Assembly: GCA_019113745.1 (NCBI GenBank)
Contig: DXGV01000036.1
Span: 38,152-102,151, forward strand
Direction of reading: 5' to 3'
DNA from: Candidatus Blautia intestinavium
GTDB lineage: Bacteria > Bacillota > Clostridia > Lachnospirales > Lachnospiraceae
Length of the DNA stretch: 64,000 nt
Shown piece by piece: positions 33,991 to 42,616 of this stretch. Each line of letters starts with the position of its first letter. Positions within the stretch are counted from its first letter, which is position 1. A program made the position numbers and the translations under genes. Below the pieces are notes generated by a model. The model saw nothing but the letters and a program-made list of their open reading frames with translations. It was not told where the DNA came from and did not search any database.

Positions 33991-34073
33991 TTCTGCTTAA
34001 TGTAGCGTATTGCCTCCTTATGTGCTGGCGCTATGAAAGACAAATTTCCGGCAAAAGAAAGGACAGCTATAGT

Positions 34074-35822
34074 ATGGAGCTTAATAGTAAAGAAAATATA
34101 CAGCAGAACAGTCCGCGTACGTTTACTGCCAATCTGTTTATCGCCCAGCTTCAAAAAAGAGTATATAAAAGAATATTTATCCAGATAGGACTGGGTATCA
34201 TACTTTTTTTGGTGGGATTTCTTTTTGTTACTGATTTCACAAATGAGATTAACGCAGAGCAGAATCTGTCCATGCTCAAAGAGACTTATCTGGAGCTTTA
34301 TAATAATAACTGTGACTTTTTAAACTCAGAGCAGACGCTTCAGGATGCAGTGAACGCACTGTCAGAGGGAAACGTAAATAATTTTGAACGGAGATTTAAC
34401 CGGTTTAATCTGAAGAACCCGGTTAATAACGAGGTGATACTTGCGGACGCGGATTACAATGCAGTCTATTCAAGTTTTTCTCAGGAGGAACTGTCGGATT
34501 ATCTGCTGGGCTATAATGGAGCTGTCTGCAATAATGCCAGGAATACAGACACTGATAATGTATACACAGCGGTATATTTTTCTACAGGTTCATATTCTGA
34601 TTATCTCTTTGTAAAGCCGCTTCTTTCAGGAGATGAAATCGTCGGATATATCAGTCTTTTTCTGATAGGTACAGACTGGGATTATTATCTTTCCGACGAG
34701 AATTTTGAAGGCGTTATTATTGATGAGAGAGATAATGTAATATACAGGAGCAAAGCCGGTTTTGCAAATCAGTCGGGGAAATTTTATCCGCAGAAGAAAA
34801 GGATAGCGGTATATAATAACGAACGTTACTGGACAAAAACTGAACGTCTGGACGGTTATGACGCGACAATATATTCCATGGTGTATTATCCGGAAAATCA
34901 TATAGCAGTAGTGGGACTTGGAGTTATTCTGATATTGGGGATTTCCTGGTTTTTTATCGCCCGCTGGATGAGTCGGACAATGGCGGAGTATAATGCCGGA
35001 CAACTCAGCACATTGGTAAAGGAAATCCGCATGATCCAGGACGGAGCCCATGATCACCGGATTCATATGAATACGAATGATGAATTTGACGAAGTTGCGC
35101 ACAGAATAAACAGGATGCTGGACAGTGTGAGAGCGCTGAATAACAGAAATATGGAGCTTGTAATGCTGAATACTGCTTTGGAGACGGGGCAGCTGGAGGC
35201 TCAGATGAATCCACATTTTCTGTATAATACACTGGAAATAATAAGAAATCTTGTGATCATGGATCCTGATATTGCAGGAGAACTGATCGAAAAACTCGTG
35301 TATATATTAAGATACAGCGTGAACAGTTCATACCGGGAAGTACGTCTGCGCGAGGATATGGATTATATTAACGCTTATCTGTACATTCAGAAGCTGAGAT
35401 TTGGCGACAGATTCCAGTGTGAGATCGATCTTCCGGAATCCTGTATGGAGTGTGTCGTGCCGAAGCTTCTGTTTCAGCCTCTGATTGAAAACAGTATCAA
35501 ATATGGATACCAGGATCAGATGAAACTACGTGTTGATATTACATCCGAGCTGAAGTCAGGAATACTGCTGATTTCTGTGTGTGATAATGGTCCCGGAGTA
35601 TCTGAAGAAAAATTAAAAGAATTATCGGAATCACTGAATATAGTGGATTATCATGAAAAGTCGCTGGGACTTCATAATATTTCCAGAAGACTGAGGCTTC
35701 TTTATGGGGAGAAAAGCGGCGTTACGGTAAAAAACAGATTGGAGGGCGGATTTGAGGTAATACTGGCGATCGATCAGAACTTTATTGACAACAGCGGGAC
35801 AGGAGGGACTACAGATGTATAA
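34074..35822 (+). CDS. Sensor histidine kinase of the LytS/YesM type
   Basis: 582 residues from the ATG at 34074, which has AAAGGA about 10 bases upstream; longer in-frame starts run through the preceding terminator. Layout: transmembrane helix 1 (about 33-53), a large extracellular sensor region (about 54-274), transmembrane helix 2 (about 275-297), HAMP-like linker, His_kinase domain with the phosphorylated histidine in MNPHFLYNTLE (His381), and an ATPase domain with DNGPGVS and GLHNISRRL. It detects an extracellular signal, perhaps a sugar phosphate, and phosphorylates the regulator encoded next, whose start overlaps this gene's end by 8 bases. Confidence 0.93.
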   Translation: MELNSKENIQQNSPRTFTANLFIAQLQKRVYKRIFIQIGLGIILFLVGFLFVTDFTNEINAEQNLSMLKETYLELYNNNCDFLNSEQTLQDAVNALSEGNVNNFERRFNRFNLKNPVNNEVILADADYNAVYSSFSQEELSDYLLGYNGAVCNNARNTDTDNVYTAVYFSTGSYSDYLFVKPLLSGDEIVGYISLFLIGTDWDYYLSDENFEGVIIDERDNVIYRSKAGFANQSGKFYPQKKRIAVYNNERYWTKTERLDGYDATIYSMVYYPENHIAVVGLGVILILGISWFFIARWMSRTMAEYNAGQLSTLVKEIRMIQDGAHDHRIHMNTNDEFDEVAHRINRMLDSVRALNNRNMELVMLNTALETGQLEAQMNPHFLYNTLEIIRNLVIMDPDIAGELIEKLVYILRYSVNSSYREVRLREDMDYINAYLYIQKLRFGDRFQCEIDLPESCMECVVPKLLFQPLIENSIKYGYQDQMKLRVDITSELKSGILLISVCDNGPGVSEEKLKELSESLNIVDYHEKSLGLHNISRRLRLLYGEKSGVTVKNRLEGGFEVILAIDQNFIDNSGTGGTTDV

Positions 35823-36597
35823 AGTGGTTGTGATTGAAGACGAGGATATTATCCGGAAAGGACTGTTATTTCTTATTGACTGGGCAAAACATAACTGTTC
35901 AGTTGTGTCTGACTGCGCCAATGGTCAGGAAGGGCTTGCAGCTATTCAGACATTTCGCCCGGATATAGTAATTACTGATATCAGTATGCCGATCATGGAT
36001 GGGCTGGAGATGATCCGCCGTACCTATGAATCATATGACTATTCGGCAATCATACTATCCAGCTATTCTGATTTTGAATATGCACAGAATGCGATCAGAT
36101 ATGGTGTTCTCAGATATCTGCTGAAACCGCTAAAAAAAGCTGAACTGGAAGAAGCTATTGACAAAGCTGTAACAGAGTGTGAAAAGAAGCGATATTATAC
36201 ATCCTCCTCTTTCTCTATGAGAGAATCGGCGGAAGAGTTTTTGCAGGAAAATTCTCAGAGTTATTCAGGGAGTGATGTGCTGATCACTGAAATTATGGAT
36301 TTTATTCATGAGAACTATCAGAAGAAAATTCTGATGAGCGATCTCGTGAAGAAAATGAATTACAGTGATACATTTCTGAATAAAAAATTCAAGGAAGCTG
36401 TGGGAACAACGTTTATGGAATATGTAAACCGTTACCGCATCCAGAAAGCGGTATTGATGCTGATGGATCAGGAACTTCCCGTACAGGAAGTTGCCTGGAA
36501 GTGTGGTATTGGAGAGTATAAATATTTCAATACTGTTTTTAAAAAATATCTGGGCTGCAGCCCGAAAGAATTTATGGCGGGAATTAAAAATAAATAA
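35815..36597 (+). CDS. Response regulator with AraC-type DNA-binding domain (YesN type)
   Basis: 260 residues: a receiver domain (1-120) with the acidic pocket EDED at 8-11 and phosphorylated Asp55 in VITDISMP, and a C-terminal AraC helix-turn-helix pair (about 160-257, with the RIQKAVLMLMDQELPVQEVA and YFNTVFKKYLGCSPKEF blocks). The start at 35815 has GGAGG upstream and lies inside the kinase gene. AraC-type regulators bind asymmetric or tandem sites near the -35 region, which fits the 35-bp element placed before both metabolic operons of this island. Confidence 0.93.
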   Translation: MYKVVVIEDEDIIRKGLLFLIDWAKHNCSVVSDCANGQEGLAAIQTFRPDIVITDISMPIMDGLEMIRRTYESYDYSAIILSSYSDFEYAQNAIRYGVLRYLLKPLKKAELEEAIDKAVTECEKKRYYTSSSFSMRESAEEFLQENSQSYSGSDVLITEIMDFIHENYQKKILMSDLVKKMNYSDTFLNKKFKEAVGTTFMEYVNRYRIQKAVLMLMDQELPVQEVAWKCGIGEYKYFNTVFKKYLGCSPKEFMAGIKNK

Positions 36598-36605
36598 GAA
36601 TATTG

Positions 36606-36654
36606 AAAAAATACCAGACAATGGATAATATATTCTTTCTGTTTGGTATTTTTT
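36606..36654 (+). terminator. Terminator after the response regulator gene
   Basis: AAAAAATACCAGAC (36606-36619) pairs with GTTTGGTATTTTTT (36641-36654) with one mismatch. Its right arm is shared with the first third of element copy B. Confidence 0.65.
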
Positions 36655-36676
36655 CTTTTTGTTTTGGATTTTGGGT
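36642..36676 (+). promoter_or_regulatory. 35-bp upstream element, copy B
   Basis: Matches copy A (31598-31632) at 32 of 35 positions. It lies about 106 bases before the ATPase start of the Afu/Fbp-type importer. Its first 13 bases double as a terminator arm here but have no pairing partner in copy A, so the conservation is not explained by termination alone. Confidence 0.6.
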
Positions 36677-36782
36677 ATATTAAAACTGTGAAAATATATA
36701 AAATTTGTGATAGATAAACAAGAAAGATAGTCGATTATCACAGTGGAATATGGATTGTGTTTCAGATATGGAGGAGGGTACT

Positions 36783-37928
36783 ATGAGTGTCGGAATTAAT
36801 ATCAGCCATGCGCTGAAAAAATATGGAAATACTACAGTAATCCCGGATCTTTCACTGAAGATCAATAACGGAGAGTTTTTTACTCTGCTTGGACCGTCCG
36901 GATGTGGAAAAACTACGCTGCTGCGAATGATAGCAGGGTTTAACAGTATCGAAGGCGGGGATTTCATGTTCAATGAAACCCGAATCAATGATATGGATCC
37001 GGGCAAAAGAAATATTGGCATGGTATTCCAGAATTATGCGATTTTTCCAAACATGACAGTAAGAAAAAATGTAGCGTTCGGACTAAAAAACCGCGGCATC
37101 AACAAAGAAAAAATCAAGGAAGAAACAGATAAATTTTTGAAGATCGTGCATGTCGATCAGTATGCGGACCGCATGCCGGAACGTCTGTCAGGCGGTCAGC
37201 AGCAGAGGGTGGCGCTTGCCAGAGCTCTTGTAATAAAACCGGACGTCCTTCTGATGGACGAACCGCTGTCAAACCTGGACGCAAAACTGCGTATCGAGAT
37301 GCGTACGGTAATAAAAAACATCCAGCGTGACGTGGGGATTACAACGGTTTATGTGACTCATGACCAGGAAGAAGCGATGGCGGTTTCAGACCGTGTCGCT
37401 GTTATGAAAGATGGAGTTATTCATCATTGTGGAAAGCCTAAAAATATTTATCAGAGACCGGCGGATCTGTTTGTTGCAACATTTATCGGTAAATCCAATC
37501 TTCTTTCGGCAAAACTTGCTTCGAAGAATGGAAAGAACATAGTAACCTTCAAAAACGGTTATTCTGTAGAATTCCCAAACATAAAAGAAGATGCTGATAC
37601 GGAAGATGTAGTTGTATCAGCCAGACCGGAAGAACTGATCATACATAAGTCTGCCGGGGAAGAAAAAGAAGGCATCTGGGCAACCGTTACGGACAGCGTT
37701 TTTCTTGGCCTGAATACACATTATTTTGCCAGATTAGAGACAGGAGAAGAAGTTGAGATCGTACAGGAATCCGATGTTGACGAGATCATTTCAAGAGGAA
37801 GCAGAATTCTGCTCACTTTGAATGAAAAAAAGGCGAATGTGTTTGAAAAAAAAGGTTCCGTCAGTATTATGCAGGGAGTTCAAAGCGATGTGATTCCTCC
37901 AATGGAAACATTTACAGAGGAGGTGTGA
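36783..37928 (+). CDS. Fbp/Afu-type ABC transporter ATP-binding protein
   Basis: 381 residues. The ATPase domain (1-240) has Walker A GPSGCGKT, Q-loop VFQNYAIFP, signature LSGGQQQR and Walker B LLMDEPLSNLD. The C-terminal part (about 260-370) is a TOBE-type regulatory domain, as in PotA, FbpC and AfuC. The start at 36783 follows GGAGGAGGG and replaces a longer in-frame start at 36750. The permease gene begins 3 bases after its stop. The family carries iron(III), phosphonates or hexose phosphates; the neighbouring sugar-phosphate enzymes favour the last. Confidence 0.92.
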   Translation: MSVGINISHALKKYGNTTVIPDLSLKINNGEFFTLLGPSGCGKTTLLRMIAGFNSIEGGDFMFNETRINDMDPGKRNIGMVFQNYAIFPNMTVRKNVAFGLKNRGINKEKIKEETDKFLKIVHVDQYADRMPERLSGGQQQRVALARALVIKPDVLLMDEPLSNLDAKLRIEMRTVIKNIQRDVGITTVYVTHDQEEAMAVSDRVAVMKDGVIHHCGKPKNIYQRPADLFVATFIGKSNLLSAKLASKNGKNIVTFKNGYSVEFPNIKEDADTEDVVVSARPEELIIHKSAGEEKEGIWATVTDSVFLGLNTHYFARLETGEEVEIVQESDVDEIISRGSRILLTLNEKKANVFEKKGSVSIMQGVQSDVIPPMETFTEEV

Positions 37929-37931
37929 TTT

Positions 37932-39578
37932 ATGCATAAAACGAAAAAAGCGGATGGATGGAGTGGTATTTCCATACTTCTGATGGTAATTTTTTTGATA
38001 TTTCTCGTATGGCCGCTGGGAAATCTTCTGAAGGAATCGGTATATCTTGACGGGAAGTTTTCACTTGACGCATTCCAGGAGTTTTTCGGGAAATCCTATT
38101 ATTACGGATCTATCTTTAACAGCCTGAAAGTTGGAATTGCCGTTATGGCAGTAAGCCTGCTATTGGGAATCCCATTTGCTTATTTTTACTCTTTTTACCA
38201 GTTAAAAGGAAGAAAAGTCCTGTTTGTAATGTGTCTTCTTGGAACAATGTCAGCTCCTTTTTTGGGCGCGTATGCATGGATCCTTCTGATGGGGAACTCC
38301 GGCCTGGTGACTACAATGCTGAAATCAATCGGTATCCGTGGGATCACTATTTACGGATTTGGCGGAATTGTTTTTGTACAGGCGCTGAAACTGTTTCCTC
38401 TTGTGGTCATCTATATGAACGGAGCGTTCCGGGACATCGATAATTCTCTGTTGGAAGCAGCCGAAAGTATGGGCTGCAAAGGCGTAAAAAGGTACTTCCG
38501 GGTGATCATGTCGTTGACTATGCCGACAATTCTGGCTGCCGCGCTGCTGGTTTTCATGCGTTCGTTCGCGGACTTCGGTACGCCGGTATTGATCGGAAGA
38601 GGATACTCCACATTTCCGGTTTTGATCTATAATCAGTACCTGGGGGAGAATGGCGCGGATTATCATTTTGCGGCTGCTATCAGTGTTATTGCAGTCGTTG
38701 TGACTGCTATTATCTTTCTGATACAGAAATTTGCAACAAATAAATTTAAGTTTACTATCAATTCGCTTCATCCGATAGAACCCAAAAAGGCGAAGGGAAT
38801 TGGCGGAATTCTGATGCATATTTACTGTTACGGAGTAGTGGCGCTTGCACTTCTGCCACAGCTGTATATCATAAATATGTCTTTCAGAAATTATAATAAC
38901 AGTATTCTTCAGCCGGGATATTCGTTTGTCAACTATGAGAAAGCGGTTGAAAAAAATCTTTTCAGAGCTATAGGCAATACATTGATAGTCAGTATTGTTG
39001 CTCTGGCGATCATTATTGTGATAGCTGTTCTTCTTTCTTATCTGGTAGTCAGAAGAAGCAACGCATTTAATAATGCGATTGATGTAATCTCCATGATGCC
39101 GTATATTATGCCAGGAGGCGTAATTGGTATATCATTGATCATTACATTCAGCAAAAGACCTTTTGTACTGACAGGTTCTCTGCTCATCATGATCATAGCG
39201 CTTTCAATACGAAGAATGCCTTTTACGAGCAGATCGGCAACGGCGGCAATGATGAAGATACCTACGAGTATAGAAGAGGCCGCTATCAGTCTTGGGGCAT
39301 CCAAGGCAAAAAGCTTTATCAAAATCACTGTTCCGATGATGTCCAGCGGTATTATATCCGGCGCTATTCTCAGCTGGGTTTCGATTATTACAGAAATGTC
39401 TTCCGGTGTCATCTTGTATAACAACCGGACGATCACACTGACAATAGGAACCTATTCCGCAATTACAGGAGGCATATATGGCGTAGCGGCTGTATTTGCG
39501 ACAATCACGACTATATTTACTATTATATGTCTGGTACTCTATTTAAAGGTAACGAAATCAGAAGATATACAGGTATAG
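37932..39578 (+). CDS. Fbp/Afu-type ABC transporter permease, fused double domain
   Basis: 548 residues with two BPD_transp_1 domains in one chain (about 60-265 and 330-540) and about twelve membrane helices. The EAA-type motifs that touch the ATPase are LLEAAESMGCKG and IEEAAISLGASKAKS. A fused permease is characteristic of FbpB and AfuB. An RBS (GAGGTG) overlaps the end of the ATPase gene. The last codons run into the remnant of an insertion element that separates it from the binding-protein gene. Confidence 0.92.
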   Translation: MHKTKKADGWSGISILLMVIFLIFLVWPLGNLLKESVYLDGKFSLDAFQEFFGKSYYYGSIFNSLKVGIAVMAVSLLLGIPFAYFYSFYQLKGRKVLFVMCLLGTMSAPFLGAYAWILLMGNSGLVTTMLKSIGIRGITIYGFGGIVFVQALKLFPLVVIYMNGAFRDIDNSLLEAAESMGCKGVKRYFRVIMSLTMPTILAAALLVFMRSFADFGTPVLIGRGYSTFPVLIYNQYLGENGADYHFAAAISVIAVVVTAIIFLIQKFATNKFKFTINSLHPIEPKKAKGIGGILMHIYCYGVVALALLPQLYIINMSFRNYNNSILQPGYSFVNYEKAVEKNLFRAIGNTLIVSIVALAIIIVIAVLLSYLVVRRSNAFNNAIDVISMMPYIMPGGVIGISLIITFSKRPFVLTGSLLIMIIALSIRRMPFTSRSATAAMMKIPTSIEEAAISLGASKAKSFIKITVPMMSSGIISGAILSWVSIITEMSSGVILYNNRTITLTIGTYSAITGGIYGVAAVFATITTIFTIICLVLYLKVTKSEDIQV

Positions 39579-39613
39579 GAACAAATGTGAAGAAAATTGG
39601 ACAGATCCAATTT

Positions 39614-40042
39614 AAAAAGATTTAAAAAAGTCCCGACACCGGGAGTATCTCCGAAAGGGAAACCACTGAGGATTGCATAAAGAGGAGATTCCCGGAGCAT
39701 GCGGCACCAGACGGTGATGGAAGTTACTTTCAGCTTTAAAGCAAGCAGATAGGAACGCAGCATGCAGGAAGGAAGCCTTGGTTCCGGACCAAAGACAGAA
39801 TAGCAATCCTGCATAAGGGAATCCGTCAGGGAAAGATCAAGATACCAGAACTGCACGATATAGTCCCAGGTGCTTTTGGGAAGTACAAAGGGATCAGGAT
39901 AAAAATTCAGGAAATTGGATACGAAAGTATCCTGATAGGCGGCATGGCCGCCAGAATTACAAGGTAACAAAAAATCGCCTCCCGTCGATTGAAATAAAAT
40001 ATAATCAATCGGCTTCGCCGCAAATTTTGAGCGATTTGTCAA
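39614..40042 (-). pseudogene. Transposase remnant (N-terminal part) in antisense orientation
   Basis: About 143 codons on the minus strand read like the N-terminus of a DDE transposase (WDYIVQFWYLDLSLTDSLMQ, PSCMLRSYLLALKLK and SGFPFGDTPGVGTFLNLF). The similarity stops near 39614, after which the frame runs into the opposite strand of the permease gene. The catalytic part is missing and the frame has only a TTG start. No terminal inverted repeats were found. The insertion family is not certain. It fills most of the 575-base gap between the permease and binding-protein genes. Confidence 0.7.
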
Positions 40043-40071
40043 GCGTTTTTTGAAAAAAAGTGGGTGATTTT

Positions 40072-40100
40072 TTGAAATAGGGGTCAGAAAGCCTTATAAA
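40072..40100 (+). promoter_or_regulatory. Promoter for the binding-protein gene beside the insertion remnant
   Basis: TTGAAA at 40072-40077 and TATAAA at 40095-40100, 17 bases apart, between the remnant and the gene at 40154. It gives that gene an independent start, possibly supplied by the insertion. Confidence 0.65.
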
Positions 40101-40153
40101 ATCAGGGCTGAAGATTCCGAGAAGTTATATTTATAAAAAAGGAGGAATATGAA

Positions 40154-41206
40154 ATGAACAAAAAAATGGTAATCGCTTTAGGAATGGCGGCAGTTATGTC
40201 AGTGACAGCGGGCGGCGCAACTTTCGTATATGCGGAAGAGGAGGAACGTCCGGCATATGTGCATGATGAAAGTGAAGTGACAGGAACTATTACAGTTTAT
40301 ACCACCATGGAACAGACCCAGCAGGAAGTTCTGGAAGAACTGTGGAGTAAATATTATCCGGACTGTAATATGGAAATCCAGGCAGATTCCGTAGGAACTC
40401 TGGCTACCAGAATCCGCGGGGACGAATCCTGCGACGCCGATGTGGTGATCGGCGGATTATTTGAAGCAGACGGGGACAGCTATCATGATATCCTGCAGCC
40501 ATATACCTCAGTGATCGATGATGAACAGGCTTATCATGATGAATCCGGATACTATACATATTATGACGTACAGGTAATGTGTCTTGTAGTAAACCCGGAA
40601 CTGAGAGATGAACTTGGTATTGAAATCAACGGATATGAAGATCTTCTTCAGCCGGAGCTGGAAGGCAAGATCATACTTGCTGCACCGGATGCGTCCTCTT
40701 CAGGATATCGTCAGTTACAGACTATACTTGCCACAATGGGAGATTCTTTTGATGATGAAAAAGGCTGGGAATATATTAAAGAACTGATGCCTTCCTGCTT
40801 CAGTACAACATCCTCCAGTGACGTTTATAATCTGGTTATCAATGGGGAATATGTAGTGGGCCTTTCCTATGAGTCAACAGTAGACGCGCTTATTAAAGAC
40901 GGCGCGCCAGTGGAATGTGTATATATGGAGGAAGGAAATACGGCGATGGCCGGAGGAGCGGCGATTGTTAAAAATGCGCCTAATCTGGAAGCCGCAAAGG
41001 CTATGATGGACCTTCTGGCATCAAAAGAATTCCAGGACGCCCGCGCGGAAGAATCCTCCGGACGTGGTTCCAATGCAGGCGCCGATCTGAACGGACTTCC
41101 GGAAGAAGACACTCTGGGACTTGTACCGCTCGACTATGATTATCTGATCGAGAATAAAGACGCCCTTTACACAAAATGGAATGATATGTGGGCAGAAGTG
41201 CAGTAA
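40154..41206 (+). CDS. Fbp/Afu-type ABC transporter substrate-binding protein
   Basis: 350 residues of the iron(III)/AfuA-type binding-protein family (SBP_bac_6). Residues 1-27 are a signal peptide (MNKKMVIALGMAAVMSVTAG then GATFVYA) with AxA-type cleavage and no lipobox cysteine. Mature blocks are ITVYTTMEQTQQEVLEELW, DADVVIGGL and VVGLSYESTVDALIKDGAPVE. AfuA of this family binds hexose phosphates, FbpA binds iron; the tandem tyrosines of FbpA near the C-terminus are not obvious here. AAAGGAGG precedes the ATG. It is cut off from its ATPase and permease genes by the transposase remnant but keeps its own promoter. Confidence 0.88.
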   Translation: MNKKMVIALGMAAVMSVTAGGATFVYAEEEERPAYVHDESEVTGTITVYTTMEQTQQEVLEELWSKYYPDCNMEIQADSVGTLATRIRGDESCDADVVIGGLFEADGDSYHDILQPYTSVIDDEQAYHDESGYYTYYDVQVMCLVVNPELRDELGIEINGYEDLLQPELEGKIILAAPDASSSGYRQLQTILATMGDSFDDEKGWEYIKELMPSCFSTTSSSDVYNLVINGEYVVGLSYESTVDALIKDGAPVECVYMEEGNTAMAGGAAIVKNAPNLEAAKAMMDLLASKEFQDARAEESSGRGSNAGADLNGLPEEDTLGLVPLDYDYLIENKDALYTKWNDMWAEVQ

Positions 41207-41232
41207 AGAAACAGGCAGAACAGAAATATGCA

Positions 41233-41267
41233 GCCGGCAGACGAATGTTTTCGTCTGCCGGCTTTTT
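41233..41267 (+). terminator. Terminator after the binding-protein gene; right copy of a duplicated hairpin
   Basis: GCCGGCAGACGAA pairs with TTCGTCTGCCGGC around a short loop and TTTTT follows. 26 of the 27 core bases (41235-41261) equal the bioY terminator at 31563-31589. Confidence 0.92.
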
Positions 41268-41362
41268 CGTGAAGCCCGGTATATTTCTTGCGTGGAAACC
41301 GGGAATGTTTTATACTTTATTACAGAAGGAATTCAATAAGAATATACCGGAGGAGAACAGGT

Positions 41363-41746
41363 ATGAATTTATCGAGAATACATCACATCGCGATCATCGT
41401 ATCAGATTATGAAGCGTCAAAGGATTTTTATGTGAATAAATTGGGATTTCAGATCGTTCGGGAAAATTTCCGACCGGAACGGAACGACTGGAAGCTGGAT
41501 CTGAAAATAAACGAGACCACAGAACTGGAGATTTTCGGGGTGGAAAATCCTCCGGCGCGTGTGACTAGGCCGGAAGCGGCGGGCCTTCGTCATCTGGCGT
41601 TTTTTACGGATAATATTGAGAAAATAGTGGCGGAACTGAAAGAGAAAGGGATTGTAACGGAACCAATCCGCGTTGATGAGTTTTCGGGGGAAAAGTTTAC
41701 TTTTTTCGCAGATCCCGACGGGCTTCCCATCGAGCTTCATGAATAG
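41363..41746 (+). CDS. VOC-family protein, glyoxalase I-like
   Basis: 127 residues of the vicinal oxygen chelate fold. Metal-ligand positions fit His7 (IHHIAIIV), a glutamate in the middle (LEIF), a second histidine in GLRHLAF and Glu near the end (GLPIELHE), as in GloA2/YaeR-type lactoylglutathione-lyase-like proteins. Such proteins detoxify aldehydes or act in unknown reactions. GGAGGAG precedes the ATG at 41363; longer starts upstream lack a site. Separate from the island to its left. Confidence 0.88.
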   Translation: MNLSRIHHIAIIVSDYEASKDFYVNKLGFQIVRENFRPERNDWKLDLKINETTELEIFGVENPPARVTRPEAAGLRHLAFFTDNIEKIVAELKEKGIVTEPIRVDEFSGEKFTFFADPDGLPIELHE

Positions 41747-41844
41747 GGAGCGTCAGAGAACCGGCCAGTCTGGTGATCAGCAGTCATGAACACAGGGAGT
41801 ACAATGACAGAGAATTAAGGCAGAGAATAAAGGATGGAAATCAT

Positions 41845-42585
41845 ATGGCATTATACGCGCTCGGCGATCTGCATCTCAGCTTCCAGGCTGACAAAACCAT
41901 GGATATTTTCGGGAGAGTCTGGAGACACCATGAAAGAAAGATTGAAAAGTATGTAAACAAAATCGTAAAGCCGGAGGACACCCTTGTGCTTACCGGCGAT
42001 CACTCCTGGGGAAGAAAACTGGAAGAGTGCCGGGAAGATCTTGCGTTCATCCAGAACCTTCCAGGAAGAAAGATTCTGCTCAGGGGAAATCATGACATGT
42101 TCTGGGACGCGAAAAAAACAAAACATCTGAATGAAGAATACAGAGACCGACTGTTTTTCCTTCAGAATAATTTTGCCGTCTATAAGGATTACGCCCTTGT
42201 GGGAACAAAAGGATTTACATTTGAAGGTCCATTTTATCTGAACAGAAGAGGAGAGATCATCGGCTGGGATGAGGAGAAAGAAGCCCATGCCCGTAAACTG
42301 GTGGCAAGGGAAACGGAACGGCTGCGGGACTCTTTCGATCAGGCGGAGAAAGCCGGTTTCCGTAAATTCATCATGTTTCTCCATTATCCGCCAACCAGTA
42401 TACTGGAAGAAACCTCGCCATTTACAGAAATTGCGAAAGAATACGGCGCCGAAGCCGTGGTATATTCCCACTGCCACGGGGAAAGCCGTTTCGGCGACAG
42501 CATCCGGGGGGATTTTCAGGGGATCAGATACATGCTTGTATCAGGAGATTATCTGAATTTCCGTCCCGCGTTGGTGATGAAATAG
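41845..42585 (+). CDS. Metallophosphoesterase
   Basis: 246 residues of the calcineurin-like fold. Motifs: YALGDLHLS near the N-terminus, TGDHSWGR, RGNHDMFW and HCHGESRF for the two-metal site. It resembles the clostridial group of small serine/threonine phosphatase-like hydrolases; the substrate is unknown. The start at 41845 is preferred because AAAGGATGG lies upstream; a start at 41773 would add a charged N-terminus not seen in the family. Confidence 0.85.
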   Translation: MALYALGDLHLSFQADKTMDIFGRVWRHHERKIEKYVNKIVKPEDTLVLTGDHSWGRKLEECREDLAFIQNLPGRKILLRGNHDMFWDAKKTKHLNEEYRDRLFFLQNNFAVYKDYALVGTKGFTFEGPFYLNRRGEIIGWDEEKEAHARKLVARETERLRDSFDQAEKAGFRKFIMFLHYPPTSILEETSPFTEIAKEYGAEAVVYSHCHGESRFGDSIRGDFQGIRYMLVSGDYLNFRPALVMK

Positions 42586-42616
42586 AATATGAAACGAAGA
42601 AAGACCGGGTGATGAT

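Noticed and set aside
36783-41206. Fbp-type transporter taken as an iron(III) importer
   Set aside because: Neighbouring enzymes act on sugar phosphates, the regulator is of YesM/YesN type rather than Fur, and the FbpA tandem tyrosines are not evident. Iron cannot be fully excluded.
41188-41412. Small gene across the end of the Afu-like binding-protein gene
   Set aside because: It runs through the terminator hairpin and into the ribosome binding site of the VOC gene; no family resemblance.
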